NCBI GenBank assembly: GCA_003162055.1
Contig: PMNA01000015.1
Location: 42,368-78,180, forward strand
Direction: 5' to 3'
Length of the DNA stretch: 35,813 nucleotides
From: Actinomycetota bacterium
GTDB taxonomy: Bacteria; Actinomycetota; Thermoleophilia; Gaiellales; Gaiellaceae
The notes beneath the pieces are model-generated. The model searched no databases. It saw nothing but the letters and a program-made list of their open reading frames with translations, and was not told where the DNA came from. The position numbers were made by a program, and so were the translations under genes. This document shows, in pieces, positions 18,501 through 28,946 of the stretch. Each line of letters starts with the position of its first letter. The first letter of the stretch is position 1.

Positions 18501-18746
18501 AACCTCTTCGCCATCCAGCGGGTCAAGCTTGGCCTGGCGCAGATCGAGGCCGACTACCTCGTCTACCGCGACGGCCGCGTGAGCATCGGCCCGCTCGTGC
18601 TGGGCTCGGGCGAGTTACGGGAATTGAAGGCGCGCGTGGGGACGGCCGTCTACAGTTCCTCCAAGCGCGAGCTGACGCTGCGAGGCTCCTCCTTCTCCGC
18701 GGCCGAGGAACTGCTCGTTGCTATACTCGCGGCGCGCCGAGCGTGA
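15546..18746 (+). CDS. mfd: Transcription-repair coupling factor Mfd
   Basis: Mfd pushes stalled RNA polymerase off DNA lesions and recruits UvrA. Domains in order: UvrB-like N-terminal module (about 1-300); CarD-like polymerase-interaction domain with [12 protein letters not shown] (about 406-480); superfamily 2 translocase with Walker [10 protein letters not shown] (about 558), DEEQRFGV (about 659), ESGLDIPQ and [10 protein letters not shown]; and the C-terminal TRCF domain. All helicase motifs are intact. Start choice: ATG 15546 gives 1066 residues. An in-frame GTG at 15501 would add 15 residues translated through the promoter and hairpin, which I think unlikely. The length is at the short end for the family. 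Confidence 0.96.
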   Translation: MDRPVLHTFVRELAGHERLASFAAALPTRARVSEPALPLLVSALHERLERALTVLVADDEDARDLAEAAGWFLGEDEVAFLPSRGVRWDSGLAPAAHLIGERARALEVLAAGGLVIVSATALAEGMPPPELRPAAIRLRAGDRRSLEEISLELAGAGYERVERVEERGQFAVRGGLVDIFPASGRDPLRIELFADEIEQMRAFSPFTQRTLHEVEQVLVQPAAEWGVGLAASLEEEGKAFAPPAPLVSPLTSAPDLVWQREEVERVWREELELDPLPLEGVSELDPFPHGQSFTFEAQRPAIAARGLSEAERDLGSFVRGGQRVVVAFPHRGEALRTGSRLRSLAAPLIEPGEELAREGDLHFAVSPARRGLVWRELGLVLLPASQVFRKRPSREAPRIGRALQSFSDLRPGDYVVHEDQGVGKLETFETKKVAGVTRDYLLLAFKGDDRLYVPHEQIGKVSRYIGADGKAPALSKLGGKAWQLLKSRARVNVHELAGELLSLYAQRQRVEGVAYDLDQPWLEQLEASFSFRETEDQARAIEAVKEDLEAPRPMDRLVCGDVGFGKTEIAVRAAFAVTLNGRQTLVLAPTTVLAEQHWNTFRERYRDFPVRVEMVSRFRKPAEAKRILADFREGKIDVLIGTHRVLSRDVVAKDLGLVVLDEEQRFGVAQKELLRSLRLEVDVLTLSATPIPRTLHMSLAGLRDISTIETPPDGRQPIRTYVGAYDEGLIKSALDREHARGGQSFYLHNRVETIEETAEHLRQLCPGLTMLVAHGKMRERQLEERVLAFLHGEADVLVSTTIIESGLDIPQANTLVIERADTLGLAQLYQIRGRVGRSDRVAHAFLFYPSAEDLSHEARMRLATLADHTELGAGLAIAMRDLELRGAGELLGDEQSGHVAAVGFELYVEMLEEAVAELSGKRHATPRPLRVDARIDAYIPAGYVSSEALKIDLHRRLALVGDEDELRELEASCEDRFGPLPEPVANLFAIQRVKLGLAQIEADYLVYRDGRVSIGPLVLGSGELRELKARVGTAVYSSSKRELTLRGSSFSAAEELLVAILAARRA
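18722..18727 (+). promoter_or_regulatory. Possible -10 box for the foldase gene
   Basis: TATACT inside the last codons of mfd stands 41 bases before ATG 18769. No matching -35 is obvious. It would give the foldase-mazG-eno genes their own promoter. Confidence 0.4.
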
Positions 18747-18768
18747 TCTCCTGCAGGCGCTTATCTGT

Positions 18769-19797
18769 ATGAGAACTCGGCGCCTTGTCATCTCTTTGCT
18801 GCTCGCCTTCGTCGCGGTTTCGACGCTGGCCGCCTGTGGTGGCACTAAGAAGAGAGAGGTGCCCGCAAACGACATCGCGGTCGTCGGCGACCAGCCCATC
18901 TCCATCGCCGATTTCAATACTCTGATGGCTCAGGCCAAGGCGCAGTACCAGGCGTCCAGGCAGGCGTACCCGGCGGTCGGGAGCAAGGGCTATCAGACGT
19001 TGAAAGACCAGGCGGTCGCCTATCTCGTCAAGCGCAGCGCGGTCGTTCAACAGGCCGTCAAGGAGGGCTTCAAGGCTACCGACGCGGAAATCAACGCAAA
19101 ACTGGCGTCGGTGATCAAGACCAACTTCAGCGGCAGCAAGCAGAAGCTCGAGGCGTCGCTCAAGAAGGAGCACCTGACCGATCAACAGCTGAGAGCCCGC
19201 CTTAGCGAGAACATCATCGACCAGGCCGCGTACGCGGCTCTGATCAAGAACGTCACGGTCTCTTCGAGCGCGATCAAGGACTACTACAACGCGCACAAGA
19301 GCTCCTACCAGAAGGGCGTGAGCCGCTCCGTCTCGCACATCCTGCTCAAGACGAAGGCCAAGGCCGACCTCGTCTACCAGCAGCTGAAAGCCGGCGCGAA
19401 CTTCGCCCAGCTGGCCAAGAAGGATTCGATCGACGCGAACAGCAAGGCGAAAGGCGGCGTTCTCGGCATCCTGGAGCAGAAGTCGCTGATCAAGCCTTTC
19501 GCCGACGTGCTGTTCGGCAAGCTCAAGACCGGGTCGTTCTCGAAGCCGGTCCACACGACGTACGGCTGGCACATCATCATGCCCACCGGGCCGATCGAAA
19601 AAGCCCATCTTCAGACGCTCAGCGAGGCCTCGGATACCATCCGTCAGACCCTGCTCACGACGGCGGATAACACGGCCGTTACCGATTGGATCGCGAAGGC
19701 GGACAAGTCCGCCGCGGATAACACGAGCTACGCCACGGACTACAAGCCGACCACGACGACCAGTTCCTCGACGGTCGCCACGACCACGACTTCGTAG
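18769..19797 (+). CDS. Lipoprotein parvulin-type peptidyl-prolyl isomerase (PrsA/SurA-like foldase)
   Basis: The predicted 342-residue protein has a lipoprotein signal (basic start, hydrophobic core, lipobox LAAC), so it would sit on the outer face of the cytoplasmic membrane. A SurA-N/PrsA-like helical chaperone region (about 25-180) is followed by one parvulin domain (about 187-275). The parvulin domain shows SVSHILLK, FAQLAKKDS, GGVLGI and YGWHIIM. The C-terminus is a Thr/Ser-rich tail. These proteins help secreted proteins fold after Sec export. ATG 18769 was chosen because it starts a proper signal peptide; the frame is open 17 codons further upstream inside mfd. Confidence 0.9.
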   Translation: MRTRRLVISLLLAFVAVSTLAACGGTKKREVPANDIAVVGDQPISIADFNTLMAQAKAQYQASRQAYPAVGSKGYQTLKDQAVAYLVKRSAVVQQAVKEGFKATDAEINAKLASVIKTNFSGSKQKLEASLKKEHLTDQQLRARLSENIIDQAAYAALIKNVTVSSSAIKDYYNAHKSSYQKGVSRSVSHILLKTKAKADLVYQQLKAGANFAQLAKKDSIDANSKAKGGVLGILEQKSLIKPFADVLFGKLKTGSFSKPVHTTYGWHIIMPTGPIEKAHLQTLSEASDTIRQTLLTTADNTAVTDWIAKADKSAADNTSYATDYKPTTTTSSSTVATTTTS

Positions 19798-19823
19798 AAG
19801 CCTCGGCGGCCGCGGAGGCGACC

Positions 19824-21901
<2,078 letters not shown>

Positions 21902-21933
21902 CGCCTACGCTGCGCAGTCTCATTCTCACAACT

Positions 21934-21959
21934 GAAGGGCCGGGGAAACCCGGCCCTTC
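21934..21959 (+). terminator. Terminator hairpin after eno
   Basis: GAAGGGCCGGG (21934-21944), loop GAAA, CCCGGCCCTTC (21949-21959) form a perfect 11-bp GC-rich stem followed by a pyrimidine-rich TCTCC run. This is a likely intrinsic-type terminator for the mazG-eno transcript. Confidence 0.8.
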
Positions 21960-22027
21960 TCCATCTCCGGGCCCGGCGAGCCTCCAGCGGCAGGACAGTC
22001 GCGAGCGGCTTAGAACTTTTCCAAGCC

Positions 22028-22381
22028 GTGTCCAGCAGGAGTAAGCGAACGAAGTCCAGACGAGCCGCGCGCGCCCACCGGCGGCGGTTGAGTGCGCGCC
22101 GACTTGTCTTGCTGGCTCTCGTCGTGCTGATCGCTCTGCTTTATGCGGGGCCGCTTCGCTCCTTCTACGACAAGCGCGAGCTCGTTCGTAGCGAGCACGT
22201 TCGGGTCGCGCTTCTCAGGTCGCAGCACGACGCGTTGACGCAGAAGCTAAAAAGCGCAAGAAAAGCCAAGGCGATCGAGCGCGCGGCACGACGCCTCTTC
22301 TACATCAAGCCCGGCGAGCGTCTTTATATCGTCACCGGCATTGACGCCTGGCGCCACAATCAGGCTCGCGCCGGTCGCTGA
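22028..22381 (+). CDS. FtsB/DivIC-like septum formation initiator protein
   Basis: The 117-residue protein has a strongly basic cytoplasmic start, one transmembrane helix (about 26-42) and a helical region likely to form a coiled coil (about 50-90). It ends with the PGERLYIV motif seen in actinobacterial FtsB/DivIC proteins, where eno is normally the upstream neighbour. In other bacteria this protein joins FtsL and FtsQ at the division septum. GTG 22028 is the apparent start, without a Shine-Dalgarno. Function is assigned from topology plus synteny more than from strong motifs. Confidence 0.8.
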   Translation: MSSRSKRTKSRRAARAHRRRLSARRLVLLALVVLIALLYAGPLRSFYDKRELVRSEHVRVALLRSQHDALTQKLKSARKAKAIERAARRLFYIKPGERLYIVTGIDAWRHNQARAGR

Positions 22382-22399
22382 TTTACCGCTGCGAGTACC

Positions 22400-22933
22400 A
22401 TGGCCGCCGTGGACGACAGGTCGATTGTCGCTGCCCAGATTGGTAGAGAGCCGCGAGCCTTCTCGCGCGTCGCCGTGCACTGCCCGTTCGGCTTTCCGGC
22501 GGTCAGCGAGCAGAAACCGTACGACGATGACGGCAAGCCTTTCCCTACCGGCTTCTATCTGACCTGCCCGGAACTGGTTGCGGCGGTGGATCGGCTGGAG
22601 GCGGCGGGCGGAGTGGGGCGCTGGAGCGAGCAGGTGCGAAAGAGCCGCCGCCTGCGCTGGAGCCTCTGGCGCGCCACTCGTAGGCAGCGCCGCCTGCGCA
22701 AGGGGCAGGCACGATCGGTCGGCCGGATGCTCGACGGCGGCGCCTCGCTCGGTCTGGGCATCGGCGGTACCGCTAACGGACGCAAGCTCAAGTGCCTGCA
22801 TGCCCACGTTGCTTTTGCGCTCGCCAATCCGGGCTACGAGCTCGGTGAGAGCATCGTCCGTGAGCTCGAGCCGCTCTGGCCCGAGAGCTGTGATTCTCAT
22901 ACAGCTTGCGGAACTGGCTCCAATCCCGGGTGA
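22400..22933 (+). CDS. DUF501 domain protein
   Basis: The 177-residue protein contains the DUF501 signature CPFGFPAVSEQ, then FPTGFYLTCPELVAAVDRLEAAGG and KCLHAHVAFALA. The cysteines and histidines in these conserved segments suggest metal binding. It is found between ftsB and the exopolyphosphatase gene in many actinobacteria; the role is unknown. Here ppx is absent and two small genes follow instead. Its stop codon overlaps the GTG of the next gene (GTGA). Confidence 0.85.
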   Translation: MAAVDDRSIVAAQIGREPRAFSRVAVHCPFGFPAVSEQKPYDDDGKPFPTGFYLTCPELVAAVDRLEAAGGVGRWSEQVRKSRRLRWSLWRATRRQRRLRKGQARSVGRMLDGGASLGLGIGGTANGRKLKCLHAHVAFALANPGYELGESIVRELEPLWPESCDSHTACGTGSNPG

Positions 22934-23262
22934 GTATCATCGCCGGGGTGTCCGCGACGATCGAGGCATCGCGCCAGCAGTGGCAGGATGGCTACCAACG
23001 CTTTCAGGCGCTGGCAACGAGTTCAGCCGCCGGCGATCACCTCTATCTGCAGCTGGAGACGATTTCCGACGAGCTCAAGCGGAGGATTGGGCAGACCTTC
23101 ACTTTGGCCGAGGCGGTCGAGCTCTACGGCGGCGCTGAGCGTTGGGCGACCGATGTGATAGCCGAGCGGGCGGCGGTGCGGGGCTGGCCGCGCGATTTGG
23201 CTATCGTGCTTGACGCCGCCTTCTACCTCTACACACGCGCGGCGGTCGACTACCTACCGTGA
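22930..23262 (+). CDS. Hypothetical protein, coupled to DUF501
   Basis: I do not recognise this 110-residue, mostly helical, soluble protein. It has many Ala, Glu and Arg and aromatic pairs at the end (FYLYTRAAVDYLP). GTG 22930 overlaps the DUF501 stop by four bases. The same frame is open eight codons further upstream, but that would start inside DUF501. The four-base overlaps at both ends argue that it is a real, co-translated gene. Confidence 0.7.
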   Translation: MSIIAGVSATIEASRQQWQDGYQRFQALATSSAAGDHLYLQLETISDELKRRIGQTFTLAEAVELYGGAERWATDVIAERAAVRGWPRDLAIVLDAAFYLYTRAAVDYLP

Positions 23263-23477
23263 CCCAGCCCTACCAACCTCTCTCTCCCAAACGTGACCGG
23301 CGCGAGCGGGCGCGCTCGAGCGGGTTGCGGCGAGCACTCCTTGTCGTGGCGACGCTAGTTGCCTTCGCTCTCGGAACGGGGCTCGGGCTGGCGCTCGATC
23401 ACGGCTCCGGCGCGAAGGGCACGCAAACCTGCGAGCGCACGGTCCGCCTCGTGACCGTCACGGTCTCGAAGCCCTGA
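23259..23477 (+). CDS. Small single-pass membrane protein
   Basis: This 72-residue protein has a basic proline-containing N-terminus, one transmembrane helix (about 25-45) and a short outer tail with one Cys and a VRLVTVTVSKP end. GTG 23259 overlaps the stop of the preceding gene by four bases. Its family is not recognised. It is the last gene of the ftsB-like/DUF501 run and is followed by hairpins. Confidence 0.6.
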   Translation: MTQPYQPLSPKRDRRERARSSGLRRALLVVATLVAFALGTGLGLALDHGSGAKGTQTCERTVRLVTVTVSKP

Positions 23478-23502
23478 CGGTGCGGGAAGAGAGGGCACAC
23501 TT

Positions 23503-23581
23503 TCGGCTCGATTTCGACCGAGCCGAGTGCGTCTTCTAGGGTTAGGCTCGAATTGGGGATGGGAGGCGGGGAACCCGCCTC
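23503..23581. terminator. Pair of hairpins between convergent genes
   Basis: TCGGCTCG (23503-23510) pairs with CGAGCCGA (23519-23526), and GAGGCGGG (23563-23570) with CCCGCCTC (23574-23581). They lie between a plus-strand operon ending at 23477 and a minus-strand gene ending at 23645, so they can serve as terminators on either strand. Confidence 0.6.
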
Positions 23582-23644
23582 TCCCCGGCGCCGCTTGGAA
23601 AGTACACGGCGGAACTCGGGCGCCGGGCAAGCCCTTGCCTGGGC

Positions 23645-24130
23645 TCAGACCTCTTCGCTGGCCTCGATCAGGCCAGCGGCTATCACGCCGAATGAGGCCA
23701 GAAGCGCGATCCAGAGGCCGATCCCGCGACCGTCCGCGGGAAGGAACCGATCAGGTATCCAGATCAGGCGCACGAGCACGAGAATGGTGGCGAGAACGCC
23801 GATCCCGATCACGATCAAGCTCTCCGGCAAGCTGGCCGGAAGCGCGACTCCAAGCACGCGCAGCGCGACGAGCACGAGCACGGCGAGGCCGAGGAAGAAG
23901 ACGATCTGGCCGACCAGGCCCGTGTGCCAACCGATCACGCTTAGAACGAGATCATGGCCACCGGAACCGCTGTACCAACTCATGAACGTCGACAGGCTGA
24001 GTACGAGACCCGAAAGCCAGGTGAGTGTTTCAGGGGCGAAGAGGAAGCCCTCGGGGTGACGCAAAGAGGGGCGAGCCAGCGGTGAGGGCGGGCCAGCGTG
24101 ATGGGTGCCGTGTGAAGTTGGAGTCTGCAT
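23645..24130 (-). CDS. Four-helix membrane protein, function unknown
   Basis: The first ~30 residues are polar and Pro/His-rich. Four hydrophobic helices follow (roughly residues 37-52, 60-92, 100-122, 135-158). The layout resembles small integral membrane proteins common in Thermoleophilia-type genomes, but no motif gives a function. ATG at 24130 is preferred (161 residues); the frame is open six codons further. It converges on the small membrane-protein operon on the plus strand. Confidence 0.65.
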   Translation of the reverse strand: MQTPTSHGTHHAGPPSPLARPSLRHPEGFLFAPETLTWLSGLVLSLSTFMSWYSGSGGHDLVLSVIGWHTGLVGQIVFFLGLAVLVLVALRVLGVALPASLPESLIVIGIGVLATILVLVRLIWIPDRFLPADGRGIGLWIALLASFGVIAAGLIEASEEV

Positions 24131-24199
24131 GGCTTGGAAGTATGGCACTGAAACGGGCGCTTGTCGGTCCCGAGCGCTCGCTGTCGCAATCGATTCCCG

Positions 24200-24436
24200 T
24201 TAGATGCCGAACAGTGTTTTCGTTTCCTGCAGGATCAGTAGCGCTATCGCGGCGACCACCACCAGCATGGCCAGCATCGTTACGTAGTAACGCACATGGG
24301 CCCGGTTGCGCGCACGAGCGCGACCTTCGCGTATCTGCCTGGAAGCCCGCTCGCGCTCATAGGCGCGGGTGATCGCCGTCGGGTCGATTGGCGGTTTCTC
24401 GCTTTCGGGCTGCCTCTGTCGCGCTGGATACCCCAC
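24200..24436 (-). CDS. Small single-pass membrane protein
   Basis: This 78-residue protein has a charged, Arg-rich cytoplasmic part (about 1-50), a single helix (about 52-70) and the short tail ETKTLFGI. It begins at GTG 24436. TAGACT on the minus strand lies nine bases before this GTG, so the mRNA is probably leaderless. It is divergent from the PP2C phosphatase gene. No function recognised. Confidence 0.6.
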   Translation of the reverse strand: MGYPARQRQPESEKPPIDPTAITRAYERERASRQIREGRARARNRAHVRYYVTMLAMLVVVAAIALLILQETKTLFGI

Positions 24437-24594
24437 CGGCGCCTCAGTCTAGGCGCTATCGCCTCGGCTATGCAGGCCTTATCCGCCCGATCGCCGGCGT
24501 CGGCCGCCACCTCGCCGCCCGAGCGCGGGCGCTGCGCTGGTTTGTTTGCGGCGGTGAACGGTGGTCGATTCGGCGCCTGGGGCGCGATCGGCGG

Positions 24595-24600
24595 GATACT
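24595..24600 (+). promoter_or_regulatory. Probable -10 box of the PP2C phosphatase gene
   Basis: GATACT ends six bases before GTG 24607 with no Shine-Dalgarno between, which would give a leaderless transcript. This supports 24607 as the start over the much longer upstream frame. Confidence 0.45.
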
Positions 24601-24606
24601 TACGGC

Positions 24607-26898
24607 GTGAGCGATCCCTGTGTCCCTACTCCCGAGCCGAGCGCTCAGCCCTCCTCCATATCCGACCGAGAGACAACGGTCGAAGACGGCGAGGGAGAGC
24701 TGCGCCCGCTCGCGGCGAGCCGGCAATTGCTCGCAGATGCTCTCGTGGCAGCACTCGACTCCGACGGGCTGCCGCGACGCCTCGCGGTGTTCGTGGCCGC
24801 GGCGACGAGCGCCGAGCAGGTTCTTCTCTGGCTCAGCGACGACCCGGACGGCGTTCAGCTCGGGACGCCGGCGGTTCTCGCTCCCTCCGATCTGAACGCG
24901 GCCCGAGAGCGGGCCAAGCGCGTACTCGAGCAGGGCAAGGCTCTGCGCGAGGAGCTCCCCGGGACGCTGACTATCACCCTGCCTTTGGGGCTCGAGCCAT
25001 TCGGCGTGTTGGAGGCGAGGTTCAACGAGCAGGCGCAGACGGGCGAAGGCGAGCTCGAGGCCCTGCAGACGCTTGCCGCTCGTGTCGCCGGAGTGCTCGA
25101 AGAGTCCGCGCAACGTCGCGACCTAGTTCAGGAGCTGGGGCGGACGCAGGCGCTTCTCTCCTTCAGCGGGCAGGCCATGTCGGAGCTGGCGGTAGAGCCG
25201 ACGCTGAACGTCGCGGTGGAGCAGATCGCCGACCTGCTCGGTGTCGAGCGAGTCGCCGTCTACCTGAACGGAGAGGACGGCTTGCGAACCGCGGCGGCTC
25301 GCGGGCTTCAGGGCGCGCACGAGCTCATCGCCGCTCGTATGCTCGATCTGGCGCTCGCGTCCGGCCGACTCTCGGGCGGCGTGATCGTCGCCGACGCCCT
25401 CTCCGACGGGAGGTTGGAGTCGCTGCGCGACGTGCTCGTAGAGTCGGGTGTGGAGGCGGTCTTCGCTCTCCCGCTCGAGGCGGCGAACGAGGTGATCGGA
25501 CTGCTCGCTCTCTATCCGGCGAAAGACGGAGTTCCAGACGAGAGTGAGCGTGGGTTGCTGGAGGCGCTTCGTAATCAGCTCGCCGTCGCCGTTCACCGCG
25601 CGAGCCTGCACGAGCAGGCGACTCTTCTCGGCAGCGAGCTCGAGCATTCACTTCGTGCGGAGCGGCAGGCGGCGGCTCAGCTGCGTGCGCTGTATGAAGT
25701 CTCGCGCGCTTTCGCGCAGAGCCTGTCGTTGCAGACCACGCTGGAAGCGGCGGCGAAGACGATCGCCGAGCTAGTGGGAATCGACGTTGCCGTTCTGTAC
25801 ATGCCCGACGAGCGCCAGGAGAAGTTGGAGGCGCGGGCTCTTCACGTCGCCAGGGGCGATCTTGAGCAGCCGATGCGAGCGATTCTCGGCCGATCGCTTC
25901 CGCTCGCCGGCGATATCGCTCGCGTGATCAAAGCGGGGCTCGTATTACGGCTCACGCACGAGATGGCGGGCGAGGACGACTCGCTGCGGTTGCTCGCGCC
26001 GTTCCTAGAGCGAGGCTCGACGGCGATAGTGCTTCCCGTAGCAACGCCAAAGGAGGTGCTGGCGATCGTCACACTCATCTCTCTCAGCCCCGAGCAACCG
26101 ATCCGCGATGAGACGATCGAAGTGGCGCTGGCAATCGTAGGGCAGGCGGCGCTCGCGATCGACAACGCGCGCCTTTACGAGCAGCAGAAGGCCTTCGCCG
26201 ATGCGATGCAACGCTCGCTTCTGCCTGACTACGAGCCTGAGATCGAGGGCCTGGACGTCGGAGCCGTCTACGCCGCCTCGGCTCGTGTGGAAGTCGGCGG
26301 CGACCTCTACGACTTCCTGCTGCTCGAGGACGGAGCGCTGGCGATTGCGCTCGGTGACGTGACCGGGCACGGAGTCGATGCGGCGGCCGATATGGCGATG
26401 GTCAAGTTCACCTTCCGCTCGCTGGCGCGGCGCTATCCCGAGCCGGGCGCGTTCCTGGCCGCCGTGAACGAGGTCGTGCTGGAGGAGGTCGAGCTCGGCA
26501 AGTTCGTCACGATGGTCTACATGAAGGTCGATCCGGCGAGAACGGAGCTGGCCTGTGCCTGCGCCGGCCATCCTCGGCCGCGCCTGTTGCGCGCCGACGG
26601 TAGCGTCGAGTCTCTGCCGGTGGGCGGGCTCGCGCTTGGGATCGCGGGCAACCAGACCTACGAAGAGATTCGCATTCCCTACGCGCCGGGCGACGCGGTC
26701 GTTCTCTACACCGACGGAGTGATCGAGGCTCGCCGCGAGCGCGAGCTCTACGGCACGCAGAGGCTGGACGACTTTCTGCGTAGGCATTCACAACTGGGCG
26801 CCAGGGATCTCGCCGATGCCGTGCTCGCCGACTGCCGCGAGTTCGCCGGCGGCTTGCTCCTCGATGACTGCGCCGTGGTCGTCGTCCGGGCGCGCTGA
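24607..26898 (+). CDS. Multi-GAF-domain PP2C/SpoIIE-type serine phosphatase
   Basis: The 763-residue protein is predicted to be cytosolic. It has a degenerate GAF-like region (about 35-165), two clearer GAF domains (about 195-331 and 371-524), a helical linker, and a C-terminal PP2C/SpoIIE (RsbU-type) phosphatase domain (about 534-763). The phosphatase has VGGDLYDF, LGDVTGHGVDAA, GHPRP, YTDGVIEAR and the final DDCAVVVV. Such enzymes usually dephosphorylate anti-sigma-factor antagonists in stress signalling, with GAF domains sensing small ligands or partners. The frame extends to 24388, but that part overlaps a divergent gene. GTG 24607 is favoured by a -10 box directly before it. The next gene overlaps its stop by one base. 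Confidence 0.9.
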   Translation: MSDPCVPTPEPSAQPSSISDRETTVEDGEGELRPLAASRQLLADALVAALDSDGLPRRLAVFVAAATSAEQVLLWLSDDPDGVQLGTPAVLAPSDLNAARERAKRVLEQGKALREELPGTLTITLPLGLEPFGVLEARFNEQAQTGEGELEALQTLAARVAGVLEESAQRRDLVQELGRTQALLSFSGQAMSELAVEPTLNVAVEQIADLLGVERVAVYLNGEDGLRTAAARGLQGAHELIAARMLDLALASGRLSGGVIVADALSDGRLESLRDVLVESGVEAVFALPLEAANEVIGLLALYPAKDGVPDESERGLLEALRNQLAVAVHRASLHEQATLLGSELEHSLRAERQAAAQLRALYEVSRAFAQSLSLQTTLEAAAKTIAELVGIDVAVLYMPDERQEKLEARALHVARGDLEQPMRAILGRSLPLAGDIARVIKAGLVLRLTHEMAGEDDSLRLLAPFLERGSTAIVLPVATPKEVLAIVTLISLSPEQPIRDETIEVALAIVGQAALAIDNARLYEQQKAFADAMQRSLLPDYEPEIEGLDVGAVYAASARVEVGGDLYDFLLLEDGALAIALGDVTGHGVDAAADMAMVKFTFRSLARRYPEPGAFLAAVNEVVLEEVELGKFVTMVYMKVDPARTELACACAGHPRPRLLRADGSVESLPVGGLALGIAGNQTYEEIRIPYAPGDAVVLYTDGVIEARRERELYGTQRLDDFLRRHSQLGARDLADAVLADCREFAGGLLLDDCAVVVVRAR

Positions 26899-27677
26899 TG
26901 AGCGAGCGAGCACCGCTCGTAATCGGCCACCGCGGCCTGCCGCGGCTGGCGCCCGAGAACACGCTGCGCTCCTTCGAGCTGGCGCTCGAGCACGGCGCCG
27001 ACGGCTTCGAGGTCGATGTCGTAGCGCTCAGCGACGGCGAGCTCGTGGCCGGTCACTCGCTCGATCTGGCCGAGCTCTGTCACGGCGCTGCCCGCGGCGA
27101 TGCCGCTGCGCGCACGCTGGACGAGCTGCGACGACTCGACGCCGAGCTGGCGACGCTCGAGCAGGTGCTGGAGCTGGCCGAGGCCAGGCCTGACGCGGGC
27201 CCGCTTTTGATCGACCTGAAAAGCACAGGCCTGGAGCGACCACTGATCGAAGCGGTTCGCAGGCACGGGCTGCAGGAGCGGACGCTTCTCTGCTCGCTCG
27301 AGCGAGCCCAGCTCGTTTGCCTGCGCGAGCTCGCTCCCGAGATCGCCCGCAGCCTCTCCTATCCCGCCGATAGGCGGCGCCTGTCCGAGCGCAAGGCGAT
27401 CGCGCCCTTCGTCCCTCTGGCTTTGTACGGCCTGCGCCTACGGCTGCGGCGACGGATCCACGGCTGGCTCGCGCAGACGGGCGCCGCCGCGGTGACCCTG
27501 AACCACGGGGTCATCGGCGCCGACCTGGTGCGAAGCTGCCACGAATGGGGAATAGCCGTGCTTGCCTGGACTGTGGACGACCCCGGCGTTAGGCAGCGGC
27601 TGATGGAGGCGGGTGTGGACGCTATCATCACGAACGATTCGCGACCGTACCGGCAGGAGCACGATGAGATCGAGTAA
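26898..27677 (+). CDS. Glycerophosphodiester phosphodiesterase
   Basis: GDPD enzymes hydrolyse glycerophosphodiesters to glycerol-3-phosphate and an alcohol. The 259-residue protein shows GHRGLPRLAPENT (catalytic His, with Arg and Glu), FEVDVV metal ligands, DGELVAGHS, LLIDLKS and the C-terminal AWTVDDP and VDAIITND. In most relatives the segment after DG ends in H-D; here it is H-S, so one usual residue differs while the catalytic His remains. There is no signal peptide, so it is presumably cytosolic. It starts with ATG overlapping the PP2C stop (TGATG). The start of the next gene lies inside this gene's 3' end. Confidence 0.9.
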   Translation: MSERAPLVIGHRGLPRLAPENTLRSFELALEHGADGFEVDVVALSDGELVAGHSLDLAELCHGAARGDAAARTLDELRRLDAELATLEQVLELAEARPDAGPLLIDLKSTGLERPLIEAVRRHGLQERTLLCSLERAQLVCLRELAPEIARSLSYPADRRRLSERKAIAPFVPLALYGLRLRLRRRIHGWLAQTGAAAVTLNHGVIGADLVRSCHEWGIAVLAWTVDDPGVRQRLMEAGVDAIITNDSRPYRQEHDEIE

Positions 27678-28722
27678 AAAAACCAGCTTCGCTTTAGGGC
27701 TCCTACTCGCGATCGCCGGGCTGGTCGCATCCTTCGCCGTTGTCGCTACCGCGCCGGCTCAGACAGCCGACGAGACGACGAGCAGCTCGACCACCGTGAC
27801 GACGCCCACGACGACGACGCCCACGACGACGACGCCCACGACGACCGCGCCGATGGACATCGCCAATGACGTGACCGTCGGCGGCGTTCCTGTTGGGGGA
27901 ATGAGTGTCGATCTCGCCAGGACGACGATCGAGTCTGCCTTCAACAAGCGACTCGTGCTTCGCATCGGCAGCAAGCGGGTGGCGATGGCCCCGAGCGAGG
28001 TCGCGGCGCGCGCGAGCGTCGACTCTGCGCTCAGGACCGCTCAGAGCGCGGCGCCGGGCAGCGCGGTGACGCTCACGGTCAGCGTCAACAACTACAAGCT
28101 GCACAAGTACGTGCGCAAGCTCGGCAAGCGCTTCAACCGCGCGGCGGTCGACGCCCAGGTCTTCTTGCGCCACCTGCGTCCGCGCATCTCCGAGGGGAAG
28201 GTCGGCTGGACGATCAAGGTAAGCGCGTCACAACGGGCGATCCGGGCGGCACTGGCGGCGAACCGGCGCGCCGCGTTGACGCTGCCGCTGAAGAAGATCG
28301 CACGGAAGGTGATCAAGGCGAATTTCGGTTCCGTGATCGTCATCAGGCGCGGCTCCAACCGCCTGTACCTCTACAAGGGCGAGCGCTTCGTGAGGCGATT
28401 CTCGGTGGCGACTGGGCAGTCGGCCTACCCGACGCCTCTTGGGCACTACGCGATCGTCGTGAAATGGGCGAACCCCTGGTGGTATCCGCCCAACTCGGCC
28501 TGGGCCGCGGGCGAGAAGCCGGTTCCGCCCGGACCTGGCAATCCGCTCGGCACGCGCTGGATGGGCCTGTCGGCTCCGGGAGTCGGCATTCACGGCACGC
28601 CCGAATCGGGCTCGATCGGCTATTCGCTTTCCCACGGCTGCATTCGCATGTACATCCCCGACGCCGAGTGGCTGTTCACGCACGTTGTCGTCGGAACGCA
28701 GGTCTTCATCGTCGCGCAGTAG
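27664..28722 (+). CDS. Secreted L,D-transpeptidase (YkuD) with PG-binding-4-like domain
   Basis: L,D-transpeptidases make 3-3 cross-links in peptidoglycan or attach proteins to it. The protein has a signal anchor (about residues 7-30), a Thr/Pro linker and a PG_binding_4/YoaR-like domain (about 70-205) containing VGGVPVGGMS. The catalytic YkuD domain (about 220-352) has IHGTPES and SHGCIRM, with the nucleophile near Cys326. ATG 27664 with AGGAG upstream lies in the end of the GDPD gene (14-base overlap). The linker contains three perfect 15-bp tandem repeats (27801-27845, unit GACGCCCACGACGAC), likely a length-variable tract. Confidence 0.92.
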   Translation: MRSSKKTSFALGLLLAIAGLVASFAVVATAPAQTADETTSSSTTVTTPTTTTPTTTTPTTTAPMDIANDVTVGGVPVGGMSVDLARTTIESAFNKRLVLRIGSKRVAMAPSEVAARASVDSALRTAQSAAPGSAVTLTVSVNNYKLHKYVRKLGKRFNRAAVDAQVFLRHLRPRISEGKVGWTIKVSASQRAIRAALAANRRAALTLPLKKIARKVIKANFGSVIVIRRGSNRLYLYKGERFVRRFSVATGQSAYPTPLGHYAIVVKWANPWWYPPNSAWAAGEKPVPPGPGNPLGTRWMGLSAPGVGIHGTPESGSIGYSLSHGCIRMYIPDAEWLFTHVVVGTQVFIVAQ

Positions 28723-28775
28723 AGGCCGCGGCGTCTCCGAGCATTCGCCGATCTGATCCATCGCGGTTGACCGCG

Positions 28776-28880
28776 CCGCGAAGAGCCTGTTCCGGTAGGT
28801 ATGTGCGCTCGAGGCGGTCAAGCCGTGGATGCCAGCGGCCGTAGGGCTGTGAAGGCGCACTGGTAGTGCGGAGAGCAGTT
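28776..28880 (-). repeat. Dispersed repeat, copy A (inverted relative to copy B)
   Basis: The reverse complement of this stretch matches 35007-35107 at roughly 80% by eye over about 100 bases. Shared blocks are CCGCACTACCAG, GCGCCTTCACA, TCCACGG, CGCACAT, CCTACCGG and GGCTCTT. It contains a perfect hairpin CGCACT-ACC-AGTGCG. It lies between the L,D-transpeptidase and ferredoxin genes. No protein coding is convincing, so it may be a small RNA or a small mobile repeat. Confidence 0.65.
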
Positions 28881-28933
28881 CCTGGTGCCGCGGATCGGCC
28901 GGGTCGGGCGTGCAGGCCTAGTGGAATAGGCTC

Positions 28934-28939
28934 TAAAGT
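28934..28939 (+). promoter_or_regulatory. Probable -10 box of the ferredoxin gene
   Basis: TAAAGT ends seven bases before ATG 28947 without a Shine-Dalgarno, pointing to a leaderless mRNA. TAGGCT at 28926-28931 is an alternative box that would leave a short leader. Confidence 0.45.
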
Positions 28940-28946
28940 ACGCGGC

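Noticed and set aside
24388-24606. Long N-terminal extension of the PP2C phosphatase
   Set aside because: It overlaps the divergent small membrane gene, is Arg-rich like non-coding high-GC sequence, and a -10 box sits just before GTG 24607.
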